Below are positions 8,202 through 16,202 of a stretch of 45,239 nucleotides of DNA, piece by piece (the first letter of the stretch is position 1; every line of letters begins with the position of its first letter). The DNA comes from an uncultured Mycoplasmatota bacterium (lineage in GTDB: Bacteria; Bacillota_I; Bacilli_A; RF39; UBA660). The notes under the pieces are model-generated. The model saw only the letters and a list, made by a program, of their open reading frames with translations. It made no database searches and was not told the DNA's origin. The position numbers and the translations under genes are program-made. Location: the NCBI GenBank assembly GCA_947576095.1, contig CANPPW010000011.1, positions 1 to 45,239 of the forward strand. The letters are read 5' to 3'.

Positions 8202-8750
8202 ATGCGATTTATCAGTGGAAAATATAAGGGAAAAAAAATAGAGGGATATAATATTGTAGGAACAAGACCTACTATGAACCGTATAAAAGAATCTTTGATT
8301 GCAACGATTCAGCCATATATAAAAAATGGCACAATTTTGGATTTATTTGCTGGAACAGGTGCTTTAGGTTTAGAGGCACTTAGTAATGGGGCTAAGGTAT
8401 GCTATTTTGTGGATCAAAATTATAAATGTATTCAATCCATCCAAAATACCATAAAGCAAAACGAAATAAAAGAATTAGCTATCTATTTAAAAATGGATTA
8501 TCAAAAAGCCCTAAGTAAGTGTAAGGAAGAAAAACTAAAGTTTGATGTTATATTTTTGGACCCTCCATATGAGACACATTATATTTCATCAGCCTTATCT
8601 TTCATAAAAACAAATGCATTACTGAAAGAGGATGGAATTGTAGTTTGTGAATATGAAAAAAAAACAATGGAAGCAGATGGCTTTTGTTTGTGGAAAGAGA
8701 AAAAATATGGTAGTAAATATATAGAAATCTATAAGAGTAAACAAAATTAG
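8202..8750 (+). CDS. rsmD: 16S rRNA (guanine-966-N2)-methyltransferase
   Basis: 182 residues, the usual length. Methylates G966 of 16S rRNA with S-adenosylmethionine during 30S assembly. MRFISGKYKGKKIEG and RPTMNRIKESL are RsmD N-terminal signatures. LDLFAGTGALGLEALSNGA (near residue 46) is the SAM-binding loop, and FLDPPYE (near 121) is the catalytic DPPY motif. ATG 8202 follows GAGGTG. coaD (ylbI), the usual next gene in Bacillus, is not here; a terminator and the peptide-export cassette follow. Confidence 0.93.
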   Translation: MRFISGKYKGKKIEGYNIVGTRPTMNRIKESLIATIQPYIKNGTILDLFAGTGALGLEALSNGAKVCYFVDQNYKCIQSIQNTIKQNEIKELAIYLKMDYQKALSKCKEEKLKFDVIFLDPPYETHYISSALSFIKTNALLKEDGIVVCEYEKKTMEADGFCLWKEKKYGSKYIEIYKSKQN

Positions 8751-8762
8751 TTTGCTTTTTTT
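8736..8762 (+). terminator. Intrinsic terminator of rsmD
   Basis: AGTAAAC/GTTTGCT stem (one G-U pair), 7-nt loop, then seven T. It overlaps the stop codon. Confidence 0.75.
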
Positions 8763-8816
8763 GTTGCAAGGATATTTTTCTTATTTCCTATATATTATAG
8801 GTAAGGAGGTGATACA

Positions 8817-10928
8817 ATAAGAAAATATCCTTTTGTAAGACAATCTGGAATAAAGGATTGTGGGGCTGCCTGTCTTCTAATGATTGTTAAATATTATCAG
8901 GGAAATGTTTCTCTAGATAAAATGACGGATCTTTGTAGAACGACAAAAAAGGGGACAAGTGCATACCATCTTATAAATGCAGCAGAATCTTTAGGATTTC
9001 ATGCCAAAGGAATGCACTGTTCTTTTTCAAGTTTATTGGATGATGTTTTATATCCATTTATTGCTCATGTAACAATTGATAATACTTATAACCATTATGT
9101 GGTCGTTTATGAAAATAATCGAAAACAAAATAATTTTCTCATTGCAGATCCTGCAGATAAAATAAAAAAAATTTCCTATCAGAAGTTTAAAGAAATATAT
9201 AACGAAACAATCCTTTTATTTACCCCCACCACCCATATTGTATATGATGGAAAAGAGGTTTCTATTTTCTCATTTTTTAAAAATCTTTGTTTTAAATATA
9301 AATCTTTGTTACGATATTTTATAGTAATCTCACTTTTATTTACAATATTATCTATCTTATCAGCTCTTTACATGAAATATATGATAGAACTTTCACAAAA
9401 TGCAGCCTCTTTTCAAAATATACAGTTTATTTTCTTGTTCTTTTTATGTATTATGATTTTGCAAAGCCTTACTTTTTATTTGCGAAATAGTCTTGCTTCA
9501 CATATTAATCAAAAGATTAGTTTTGTTCTTACAAGCGAAACATTTTCTTATCTTTTATCACTTCCATACCCTTATTTTCGAAATCGTACTACTGGTGAAA
9601 TTCTTTTAAGAATGCAGGATGTAGGCACTTTACAAGCTTTTGTGAGTACATTTATGGGAACTATTTTTATTGATTTTCCACTTTCGATCATTGCTTTATT
9701 TTTTTTGTTTCACTTGCAAGTGTCAATGTTTGTATATATAAGTGTTTTGTGTATATTTTATCTTCTTTTATATAAGATAACTGCTTCATTTTTACCAGCA
9801 ATGATAGAAAAATTTCAAAGAAAAAGAGAAACAGTACACTCCTTTATGACCGAATCTATTGCAGGGTTTGAAACGATTAAAGCATTACATATCAAAAAAA
9901 CAATTATGCAAGTCTTTGAACATTATTATTTGCACTATTTTCAAACGGAAGAATCTTTACATAAGCAAATTAATATTTTGTATCTGATAAAATATATTTT
10001 AGATAAGATAGGATATATATTTTTGATCTATATGGGAGTCATTCTGATTAGGAAGGGGAATTTGACAATACCTACTTTCCTTACTTGTACAACTCTTTAT
10101 TCCTATATTTTACTTCCGTTTCAAAACTTCGTACAAGAAGTTCCCCAGTATAAAAAAGCCATTATATCTCTTAAAAGAATTGGTGAACTATATATATCAA
10201 AACCGAAACAAGGATACATTCATTCAAAAATAAGAGGACATATTATATTTTCAAATCTTACATATACCTATAATGAACAAAATGATATATTAAAGATGGT
10301 ATCTATGGAGATAAGACAGCAAAGTAAAGTGATGATTCTTGGAAAGAGTGGAGTAGGAAAAAGCACTCTTTTAAAAATTTTAATGAAATATTATGATACA
10401 AATAGAGGTATGGTATATATAGATGGCCTAGATCTTTGTGACTATGATAAATCTGTTATTGAAAGAGATATTTGTTATATATCGCAAAATGAAGTTTTGT
10501 TTACAGATTCTCTTTATAACAATTTGACTTTATGGAAAAAAGTAGATCCTCATCATTTACAAAAAATTTTAAAAATATGTGAAATAGAAGAAATCATGGA
10601 TAGCCATTCCCAAGGGTTATATATGCCGATTGAAGAGAATGGATTCAATTTATCAGGAGGCGAACGACAAAGGATTATATTAGCAAGAGCACTTTTATGT
10701 GATTTTGAAGTTTTGTTGATTGATGAGGGTATGAGTGAAATCGATGGTGCAAGAGAATCTCGTATTTTAAAGGGAATATTTTCTTATTGTCTTTGTAAAA
10801 CAATTTTATTTGTAACACATCGTACGCGAAATGCTTCGTTATTTGATCAGATCATTAGGTTGGAAGAAAATGGGCAAATTTTAAATATCAGGAGAAAAGA
10901 GAATGGAAAATATATGGTGCAAAAATAG
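8817..10928 (+). CDS. Peptidase C39-containing ABC transporter (leader-cleaving peptide exporter), AUA start
   Basis: 703 residues if started at ATA 8817. It cleaves double-glycine leaders and exports the peptide with ATP. The N-terminal C39 peptidase has Cys15 (QSGIKDCGAACLLMI), His93 (YNHYVVVYE) and Asp111 (IADPADK). Membrane segments lie at about 165-430. The nucleotide-binding domain has Walker A GKSGVGKST (about 509), signature LSGGERQR (about 612), Walker B VLLIDE and H-loop THR. The first in-frame ATG (8880) is downstream of the catalytic Cys. The frame has a stop at 8802-8804 and no ATG, GTG, TTG or CTG before 8880. AAGGAGGTGAT followed by three bases leads exactly to ATA, which homologous N-termini (M-RKYPFVRQ) support. 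It overlaps the next gene by 26 bases. Confidence 0.88.
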   Translation: MRKYPFVRQSGIKDCGAACLLMIVKYYQGNVSLDKMTDLCRTTKKGTSAYHLINAAESLGFHAKGMHCSFSSLLDDVLYPFIAHVTIDNTYNHYVVVYENNRKQNNFLIADPADKIKKISYQKFKEIYNETILLFTPTTHIVYDGKEVSIFSFFKNLCFKYKSLLRYFIVISLLFTILSILSALYMKYMIELSQNAASFQNIQFIFLFFLCIMILQSLTFYLRNSLASHINQKISFVLTSETFSYLLSLPYPYFRNRTTGEILLRMQDVGTLQAFVSTFMGTIFIDFPLSIIALFFLFHLQVSMFVYISVLCIFYLLLYKITASFLPAMIEKFQRKRETVHSFMTESIAGFETIKALHIKKTIMQVFEHYYLHYFQTEESLHKQINILYLIKYILDKIGYIFLIYMGVILIRKGNLTIPTFLTCTTLYSYILLPFQNFVQEVPQYKKAIISLKRIGELYISKPKQGYIHSKIRGHIIFSNLTYTYNEQNDILKMVSMEIRQQSKVMILGKSGVGKSTLLKILMKYYDTNRGMVYIDGLDLCDYDKSVIERDICYISQNEVLFTDSLYNNLTLWKKVDPHHLQKILKICEIEEIMDSHSQGLYMPIEENGFNLSGGERQRIILARALLCDFEVLLIDEGMSEIDGARESRILKGIFSYCLCKTILFVTHRTRNASLFDQIIRLEENGQILNIRRKENGKYMVQK

Positions 10929-11304
10929 TATTATAGATGAGGCGTTATGGAAGGTCAATCGTCTAATTCTAATATTAGGTATTCTTTTTTTCATCAGTAT
11001 ATTATTTTGTCTTTTTTATCCCTACAAGGAAGAGTATTATTATGCTGCAAAAACTTTAAAAAAAGAAAATCAAGTGTATTTTCAAATGAAAGTTTCTATA
11101 AAAAAATATATAAAACTTAAAAATATGACCATGTATTTAGATGATAAAGCTTATTCATATAAAATTATTCATATAGAGGTAATGGATGAATCAACCTTTT
11201 TATTAACTATATCCTGCTCATATAAAAATCCGTCTTTGATAGAGCAAATCGTTTTTAAGGGAAAAAAGAAAACACTATTACAAAGAATATTACAAGCAAA
11301 ATAG
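10903..11304 (+). CDS. Small membrane protein of the peptide-export cassette (accessory or immunity)
   Basis: 133 residues; ATG 10903 lies inside the transporter's 3' end, behind AGGAG. A single transmembrane helix (about 18-38, LILILGILFFISILFCLF) is followed by about 95 residues that look beta-rich and extracytoplasmic, and a basic end. In bacteriocin loci this position is often taken by an HlyD-like accessory protein of about 450 residues. This one is much shorter and lacks the coiled-coil hairpin, so it could be a reduced accessory protein or the immunity protein. No family recognised. The overlap and order imply one operon with the transporter and the two peptides. Confidence 0.65.
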   Translation: MENIWCKNSIIDEALWKVNRLILILGILFFISILFCLFYPYKEEYYYAAKTLKKENQVYFQMKVSIKKYIKLKNMTMYLDDKAYSYKIIHIEVMDESTFLLTISCSYKNPSLIEQIVFKGKKKTLLQRILQAK

Positions 11305-11318
11305 AGAGGATGATTTTT

Positions 11319-11459
11319 ATGTATGAACTTACTAAAGAGGAATTACAAAAAGTGAAAGGTGGAGAATTAGGAACTGGAACTATATTTTTAATTTCTGGGG
11401 CAATTGTTTTTATAATTGGTGTTATTGATGGTTATTTAAGACCAGAAAGATGTCATTAA
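11319..11459 (+). CDS. Double-glycine leader peptide 1 (bacteriocin-like precursor)
   Basis: 46 residues. The leader MYELTKEELQKVKGG fits the C39 substrate pattern, with Leu/Val positions and GG at 14-15. The predicted mature peptide is 31 residues: a hydrophobic segment (TIFLISGAIVFIIGV) with GVIDG (a GxxxG motif) and a tail RPERCH with one Cys. GxxxG in a short hydrophobic peptide is typical of two-peptide class IIb bacteriocins. Lies 14 bases after the membrane protein, with a GAGAGGATG ribosome site. A signalling role cannot be excluded. Confidence 0.8.
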   Translation: MYELTKEELQKVKGGELGTGTIFLISGAIVFIIGVIDGYLRPERCH

Positions 11460-11471
11460 AAGGAGAAGGTT

Positions 11472-11639
11472 ATGGAAGAACTTACAAAACAGCAATTGCT
11501 TAAAGTTAGGGGAGGGGCTATAAGTGCTACTTATTTAAATGCTATTGTAAAAGGAATTGATGCTTTGTTTGACTTAGGCAGGAGCCTTGGAAGTTCGATT
11601 AAACAAATTGTAACAGGAACCTCTTGTCCTGCACCTTAA
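11472..11639 (+). CDS. Double-glycine leader peptide 2 (bacteriocin-like precursor)
   Basis: 55 residues. The leader MEELTKQQLLKVRGG is closely similar to that of peptide 1. The predicted 40-residue mature peptide is amphipathic (YLNAIVKGIDALFDLGRSLG), has a GRSLG GxxxG motif, and ends TSCPAP with a single Cys. Twelve bases separate it from peptide 1, with AGGAGAAGG as ribosome site. Being last in the operon with a partner peptide, it probably acts with peptide 1; this is inference. Confidence 0.8.
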   Translation: MEELTKQQLLKVRGGAISATYLNAIVKGIDALFDLGRSLGSSIKQIVTGTSCPAP

Positions 11640-11689
11640 TAGTTTTACTTTTTGTGGTTCCATTTTGCTAAGTATGGTGTTTAGATTTT

Positions 11690-11716
11690 AAAAAAAGCAT
11701 TTTTTGCTTTTTTTTC
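11690..11716 (+). terminator. Terminator of the peptide-export operon
   Basis: AAAAAAGCA/TGCTTTTTT stem, short T loop and a long T tail. Confidence 0.85.
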
Positions 11717-11738
11717 GTGAAAAAACGTCAAAAATACA

Positions 11739-11767
11739 TTGAATTATTGCAAAAAACATGTTATACT
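11739..11767 (+). promoter_or_regulatory. Promoter of rpsU-yqeY
   Basis: TTGAAT (11739-11744), 17 bp, TATACT (11762-11767). The ribosome site AGGGGGTG lies about 20 bases downstream. Confidence 0.7.
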
Positions 11768-11796
11768 ACCTGTAGTTAAAAAAAAGGGGGTGCAAA

Positions 11797-12000
11797 ATGA
11801 GTAAAGTAGTTGTCAGAAATGGTAATGTTGATGGGGCACTCCGTACTTTTAAACAAAAAAATCTCAGAGATGGTTCTTATAAGAAAATAAGAAGCATTCA
11901 AGATGGTTATATGAAACCTGGCGAAAAAAGAAGAGCTGCTAAAAAAGAAGGCACAAAAAATAGCCGAAAAAGAGAAAGATTATCAAATAGAGCCGTATAG
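11797..12000 (+). CDS. rpsU: 30S ribosomal protein S21
   Basis: 67 residues. Component of the 30S platform near the anti-Shine-Dalgarno end of 16S rRNA. VVVRNGNVDGALRTFKQ is the conserved N-terminus and KKEGTKNSRKRER the basic tail. ATG 11797 follows GGGGGTG. It is followed 27 bases on by yqeY, the usual Firmicutes pair. Confidence 0.95.
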   Translation: MSKVVVRNGNVDGALRTFKQKNLRDGSYKKIRSIQDGYMKPGEKRRAAKKEGTKNSRKRERLSNRAV

Positions 12001-12027
12001 GCTCTTTTGCATAATAAGGAGGAATTT

Positions 12028-12468
12028 ATGAGAGAGAGAATATTAAAAGATCTAGTTTCTGCTATGAAAGACAAGGACAAAGAAAGATTATCTGTACTGC
12101 GTATGGTAAAAGGTGCTATGCAAATGGAAGAATTAGATAAAAAGAAAGAATTAGATGATACAGAGATGACCCTTTTGCTTGGAAAACAAATTAAAACAAG
12201 AAGAGATTCTCTTGCTGAATTTGAAAAAGCGAATCGCCAAGATTTAATGGACTCTACAGCAGCAGAAATTATAATTTTAGAAGAGTACATGCCTATACAA
12301 ATGTCAGCAGAGGAAATTGCTTTAAAGGTTGATGAAGTGATTAAACTTGTGCAACCTACTAATGAGAAAGATGCTGGAAAGATTATGAAAGAGCTTTCAT
12401 GTTTAAAGGGAAAAGCAGATATGTCTTTAGTAAATAAGATTGTAAAGGAAAAATTAAGCAAAATATAG
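12028..12468 (+). CDS. yqeY: YqeY / GatB-domain protein
   Basis: 146 residues, close to the usual 148, from the ATG at 12028 after AAGGAGG. An upstream in-frame TTG at 12007 is rejected. RERILKDLVSAMKDKDKERL, VLRMVKGAMQ, IILEEYMPIQMS and DAGKIMKEL match the YqeY family, whose helical domain is related to the C-terminal tRNA-contacting part of GatB. The exact role is unknown. Paired with rpsU as in Bacillus. Confidence 0.93.
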   Translation: MRERILKDLVSAMKDKDKERLSVLRMVKGAMQMEELDKKKELDDTEMTLLLGKQIKTRRDSLAEFEKANRQDLMDSTAAEIIILEEYMPIQMSAEEIALKVDEVIKLVQPTNEKDAGKIMKELSCLKGKADMSLVNKIVKEKLSKI

Positions 12469-12486
12469 GGTGATCCTATATTTTTT
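12462..12486 (+). terminator. Terminator of rpsU-yqeY
   Basis: AATATAGG/CCTATATT stem, 5-nt loop, then six T. It overlaps the yqeY stop. Confidence 0.8.
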
Positions 12487-12805
12487 AATTGAGTAAAGCT
12501 ATATTTTGAAACAGGGTGAATGAAAATGTGTCACAATTGAGTGTTTCAGAAATCACAATATTTAAAAATACAATTATTACACCTACAAATATTTTCCTGT
12601 TTGGTATTGATATTTATATCAAAAAAGATATCCAATCCATTTTATATAAAATTTGAGATAGGAAAAAATATTTTTGATTTGGCTCCTTTATTCGATTATG
12701 AATCTAGTTTTTGATGTATCAGGGGACTGCTTCTAATTTCTAGTAATGATAGAGAAAAGAAGAGAAAATATTATAAAAACTTCTTTAAAAAGTATTATAA
12801 AAGGC
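12487..12805. other. About 320-bp gene-free stretch before the rpsB promoter
   Basis: No intact gene. One short forward reading frame (about 12571-12714) encodes a protein-like stretch ending GKNIFDLAPLFDYESSF before a stop. It faintly recalls HipA-family kinases, but it is too short to call a pseudogene. Confidence 0.3.
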
Positions 12806-12833
12806 TTGTATTTACATAATATTATGATATAAT
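12806..12833 (+). promoter_or_regulatory. Promoter of rpsB-tsf
   Basis: TTGTAT (12806-12811), 16 bp, TATAAT (12828-12833); leaves an approximately 105-nt leader. Confidence 0.7.
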
Positions 12834-12839
12834 AAGATT

Positions 12840-12943
12840 GGCTTTTTCAAATACACACATTACTGATTCTTATGCCAAGTGCCTTAAAGGTGGTAGTGAG
12901 AGCGTGAAAGTAATGGAGGATAAAAACAAAAGGAGGAATTTAT
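12840..12943 (+). promoter_or_regulatory. Candidate structured leader of rpsB
   Basis: The leader is much longer than others in the window. CATTACT (12858-12864) pairs with AGTAATG (12909-12915), closing a 44-nt domain rich in G with GCC/GGT short pairings. The closing stem ends about 18 nt before the ribosome site AGGAGG. S2 autoregulates its own mRNA in other bacteria, so an S2-responsive leader is plausible; not assigned to a named RNA family. Confidence 0.4.
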
Positions 12944-13987
12944 ATGGCAGTTGTGTCAATGAGTCATTTATTAGAATCAGGTGTTCACTTTGGTCATCAG
13001 ACAAAAAGATGGAACCCAAAAATGAAAGAGTATATTTTTACATCAAGAGATGATATTTATATTATCGATTTACAAAAAACAGCAAAAAAAATCGATGAAG
13101 CTTATGCAGCTATGAAAGCGATTGCTGAAAATGGTGGAAAGGTTTTATTTGTTGGAACGAGAAAACAAGCAAGTGAAGCAACAAAAGAAGAAGCAATTCG
13201 TTCAGGATCTTATTATGTTAGTGAAAGATGGTTAGGTGGAACTTTAACAAACTTCAAAACAATTCGACAAAGAGTAAAAAGATTAGAAGAAATCGAAAAA
13301 ATGGAACAAGATGGTGTTTTTGAAGTATTACCTAAAAAAGAAGTAATTGGTCTAAAGAAGGAATATGATAAATTAAATAAATTATTGTGTGGAATTCGTG
13401 AAATGAGAAAAATTCCAAGTGCTATGTTTATTGTAGATCCATCTAAAGAAGAAATAGCAATTAGAGAAGCTAGAAAACTTCATATTCCAGTATTTGGAAT
13501 TGTAGATACAAACTGTGATCCTGATATGGTAGATTATGTAATTCCAGCTAATGATGATGCGATTCGAGCTGTAAAACTGATTATTGGTGTTATGGCAAAT
13601 GCTATAGTTGAAGCACAAGGTGGAAAAATGATTGATTATTCTACTGAAAAAGAGGAAAATTCAGAGGAAATCATGCAAAAAGCACTTGAAACAGTAAAGA
13701 GAAAAGAAGATAGACGTAGACCATTTGATAATAGAGGAAAGAGACCTTATAATAATGATAGAAAACCATATACAAAAAATAATAAACCATTTGTAAAACC
13801 TGAAGAAAGAAAAGTAGAAAAAACAAAAGAAGTAGAACAAAAAAAAGATGAAGCTGTAGAAGAAAAAGCTAACAATACAGATTTATCTAAGTTAACTGTT
13901 GCAGAACTTCGTAATTTAGCTAAAGAAAAAGATGTTAAAGGCTATAGTACAATGAAAAAAGCAGAATTACTAGAAGCTTTAAAATAA
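12944..13987 (+). CDS. rpsB: 30S ribosomal protein S2 with C-terminal Rho_N/SAP-like extension
   Basis: 347 residues; S2 is usually about 240-260. Residues 1 to about 235 are canonical: [62 protein letters not shown]. From about 245 a basic, Arg/Asn/Pro/Lys-rich linker ([18 protein letters not shown]-like) begins, then an acidic/basic coil. The last ~35 residues ([18 protein letters not shown] and [10 protein letters not shown]) match the small helical Rho_N/SAP fold, which usually binds nucleic acid. S2 sits on the 30S back where S1 docks, so the tail could serve an RNA-binding role; that is inference. ATG 12944 follows AAGGAGG. tsf follows after a hairpin. Confidence 0.95.
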   Translation: MAVVSMSHLLESGVHFGHQTKRWNPKMKEYIFTSRDDIYIIDLQKTAKKIDEAYAAMKAIAENGGKVLFVGTRKQASEATKEEAIRSGSYYVSERWLGGTLTNFKTIRQRVKRLEEIEKMEQDGVFEVLPKKEVIGLKKEYDKLNKLLCGIREMRKIPSAMFIVDPSKEEIAIREARKLHIPVFGIVDTNCDPDMVDYVIPANDDAIRAVKLIIGVMANAIVEAQGGKMIDYSTEKEENSEEIMQKALETVKRKEDRRRPFDNRGKRPYNNDRKPYTKNNKPFVKPEERKVEKTKEVEQKKDEAVEEKANNTDLSKLTVAELRNLAKEKDVKGYSTMKKAELLEALK

Positions 13988-13994
13988 ATCTACA

Positions 13995-14025
13995 AAAATA
14001 AAGATGGTTTAAACATCTTTATTTT
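13995..14025 (+). terminator. Hairpin between rpsB and tsf (attenuator or processing site)
   Basis: AAAATAAAGATG/CATCTTTATTTT form a perfect 12-bp stem with a 7-nt loop. The U stretch is inside the stem and is followed by GTTATAAAAAGGAGG, so read-through into tsf is likely. It may lower tsf relative to rpsB. Confidence 0.6.
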
Positions 14026-14046
14026 GTTATAAAAAGGAGGAATAAT

Positions 14047-14922
14047 ATGATAAGTGCAAGTTTAGTAAAAGAATTAAGAGAAAAAAGTGGGGCTGGAATG
14101 CTTGATTGTAAAAAAGCATTAGAAGCAGTAGATGGAAATTTCGAAGAAGCAATGGATTGGCTTAGAGAAAAAGGAAAATCAACTGCTGCAAAAAAAGCGG
14201 ATCGTATTGCTGCAGAGGGACTTGCAGCTATTCAAATTGAAGGAAATGAAGCTGTAATTGTAGAGGTAAATGCTGAAACAGATTTCGTTGCTAAAAATGA
14301 GGAATTCCGCTCATTAGTAGATGAAATTTTAAAGACACTATTAAAAAATGATGTTTCTACAATGGAGGAAGCAATGAATTTACCTACATCAGAGGGAACA
14401 ATTCAAGAATTATTTACAGAAAAAACATCCAAAATTGGAGAAAAACTAAGTTTTAGAAGATTCAAAAAACTAATAAAAAAAGATAGTGAATCATTTGGAT
14501 CTTATTTACATATGGGTGGAAAGATCGCAGTTTTGACAGTAATAGATGGAGCAAGTGAAGAAGTTGCTAAAGATGTATCTATGCATGCTGCAGCTATGAG
14601 ACCAAGTTATCTTAGAAGAGATGAAGTTCCATCAGAAGAAGTAGAAAAAGAAAAACTTGTTTTAAAAGAGCAAGCAATGAATGAAGGAAAACCAGCAGAC
14701 ATTGCGGAAAAAATGGTAATGGGGCGTCTAAATAAATTTTATAAAGAAATTTGTTTAGAAGAACAACCATTTGTAAAAGATAATGATCTTACTGTAGAAT
14801 CTTATGTGAAAAACAATGGTGGAAGTATTACAGATATGATTCGATTTGAAGTAGGAGAGGGAATCGAAAAAAAACAAGAAAATTTTGCTGAAGAAGTAGC
14901 AAAACAAATTAATGGAAACTAG
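14047..14922 (+). CDS. tsf: Elongation factor Ts
   Basis: 291 residues, normal length. Exchanges GDP for GTP on EF-Tu. The N-terminal UBA-like helix region reads VKELREKSGAGMLDCKKALE. The core has TDFVAKNEEF (the conserved TDFVAxN motif contacting EF-Tu), YLHMGGKIAVL and MHAAAMRPSYL. ATG 14047 follows AAAGGAGG. Second gene of the rpsB-tsf unit, with its own terminator. Confidence 0.96.
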   Translation: MISASLVKELREKSGAGMLDCKKALEAVDGNFEEAMDWLREKGKSTAAKKADRIAAEGLAAIQIEGNEAVIVEVNAETDFVAKNEEFRSLVDEILKTLLKNDVSTMEEAMNLPTSEGTIQELFTEKTSKIGEKLSFRRFKKLIKKDSESFGSYLHMGGKIAVLTVIDGASEEVAKDVSMHAAAMRPSYLRRDEVPSEEVEKEKLVLKEQAMNEGKPADIAEKMVMGRLNKFYKEICLEEQPFVKDNDLTVESYVKNNGGSITDMIRFEVGEGIEKKQENFAEEVAKQINGN

Positions 14923-14938
14923 AGAATAGTTTCTTTTT
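14915..14938 (+). terminator. Terminator of tsf
   Basis: GAAACTA/TAGTTTC stem, 5-nt loop, T tail. It overlaps the stop codon. Confidence 0.8.
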
Positions 14939-15017
14939 ATATTTCCAGAATAAATTCTATTTGAAGTTGACAATGGGGAAGGCTTTTTTTATAATATTAT
15001 TAGAAAGTAGGATATAT

Positions 15018-16190
15018 ATGAATAGAGAAAAAGGTTTTACATTAATTGAATTGTTAGGTGTTATAGCATTGCTTGCACTATTATCTTTGCTAGTATCTGT
15101 GCCAGTTACAAAACATATGCAAGAGGCAAATCAAAAGGCATGTGAAGGACAATTAAATAATATTGTTTTAGCGGCTAAACAGTGGGGAGAAGATCATAAA
15201 CTAGATTTGCCAGAGGAAATAGGAACACAACTTGTGTTATCTTTAGCTGAACTAAAAAGGGAAGGGTATATAGAAGAAGAGTTTAAAAATCCTATCACAA
15301 AAAATAATTTTTCTGATGAGTTGCAAGTCATAGTTACTAAAGAAGGTAAAAGATATTGGTCTTATGATGTGGTTGCGTCCAACTCTGTAAGAGCAGATCA
15401 AATATCAAAGATAGACTTATTCCATGGGCTTAATGGTGATAATCAGCCATTTAGTGGGGATTATCATTATATAGGTATGAATCCCCATAATGTACTTCAT
15501 TTTTCTGAAGCTTGTTTTAGCATTGTAAATATAGCGAAAAACGGAAGTTTAAAATTAGTATACGAAGGTCCAGTTTCAACAAATGGAAGCTGTGAACATG
15601 TAAGGAGTTCTTCCTCTGGAAAACTGGAAGTGTCGCAGCCATGGAATGCAAGTAATGTAAATGATTGGAAAAATCCCAATACAACAATCCGAAAAACTTT
15701 AGAAAATTTACAAGATAAACCTGATCTTTTACACATTAGAACAAGTGATTTAGAAAAATTAGAGGATGCAACTTTTTATGTAGGAGCCGCAGGTACAGGT
15801 CCTAATGGTTCCCTATTGAATGATATACAAACAGAACAAAGTAATTCTTATATAGGGAAAGTAGGAACTTTGAATGTTACAGACTATGTAAAGGTTTGTG
15901 CTTCTACTCAAGGTGGAGCTCAAAACATAAGCGTTGCTTTCAGTGGTGGATATTGCCCAGGAAGCTATCTTCAAAAAGACTATTCATACTGGTTTATGAA
16001 TGCTCATCCTAACTCCGAAGTTTGGCTTTTTTCTTCAGCCGCCCAAAGCAAGATAGATTTGAAATACCCTAATACAGCACTTTATATTAGACCTGTTGTT
16101 TATTTAAAAGCAAATACATATTTAACTGGTACAGGAACAGACGAGGATCCATTTAGAGTAGCAAATGAGAATATATGTCAAAAAAAATAG
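15018..16190 (+). CDS. Type IV prepilin-like protein with a large C-terminal domain
   Basis: 390 residues from ATG 15018. In-frame ATGs upstream (14973 and the frame from 14961) would bury the motif and are rejected. MNREKGFTLIELLGVIALLAL is a class III prepilin signal: cleavage before F6, Glu at +5, then a hydrophobic helix. The following ~100 residues look like a pilin stalk (QEANQKACEGQLNNIVLAAKQW). The rest (about 120-390) has several Cys and Gly-rich loops and ends with IRPVVYLKANTYLTGTGT, a pattern seen in large secreted pseudopilins of gut Firmicutes. No assembly ATPase, prepilin peptidase or platform gene lies nearby, so its machinery must be elsewhere or the gene is an orphan. It stands alone between two terminators. 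Confidence 0.8.
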   Translation: MNREKGFTLIELLGVIALLALLSLLVSVPVTKHMQEANQKACEGQLNNIVLAAKQWGEDHKLDLPEEIGTQLVLSLAELKREGYIEEEFKNPITKNNFSDELQVIVTKEGKRYWSYDVVASNSVRADQISKIDLFHGLNGDNQPFSGDYHYIGMNPHNVLHFSEACFSIVNIAKNGSLKLVYEGPVSTNGSCEHVRSSSSGKLEVSQPWNASNVNDWKNPNTTIRKTLENLQDKPDLLHIRTSDLEKLEDATFYVGAAGTGPNGSLLNDIQTEQSNSYIGKVGTLNVTDYVKVCASTQGGAQNISVAFSGGYCPGSYLQKDYSYWFMNAHPNSEVWLFSSAAQSKIDLKYPNTALYIRPVVYLKANTYLTGTGTDEDPFRVANENICQKK

Positions 16191-16202
16191 TATATATAAT
16201 AT

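Noticed and set aside
11907-12461. Long minus-strand reading frame across rpsU-yqeY
   Set aside because: Shadow of two well-supported genes; low-complexity Ser/Phe-rich translation.
12571-12714. HipA-like kinase remnant before rpsB
   Set aside because: Only about 45 codons with one suggestive motif (LAPLFDYESSF); not enough to separate from chance.
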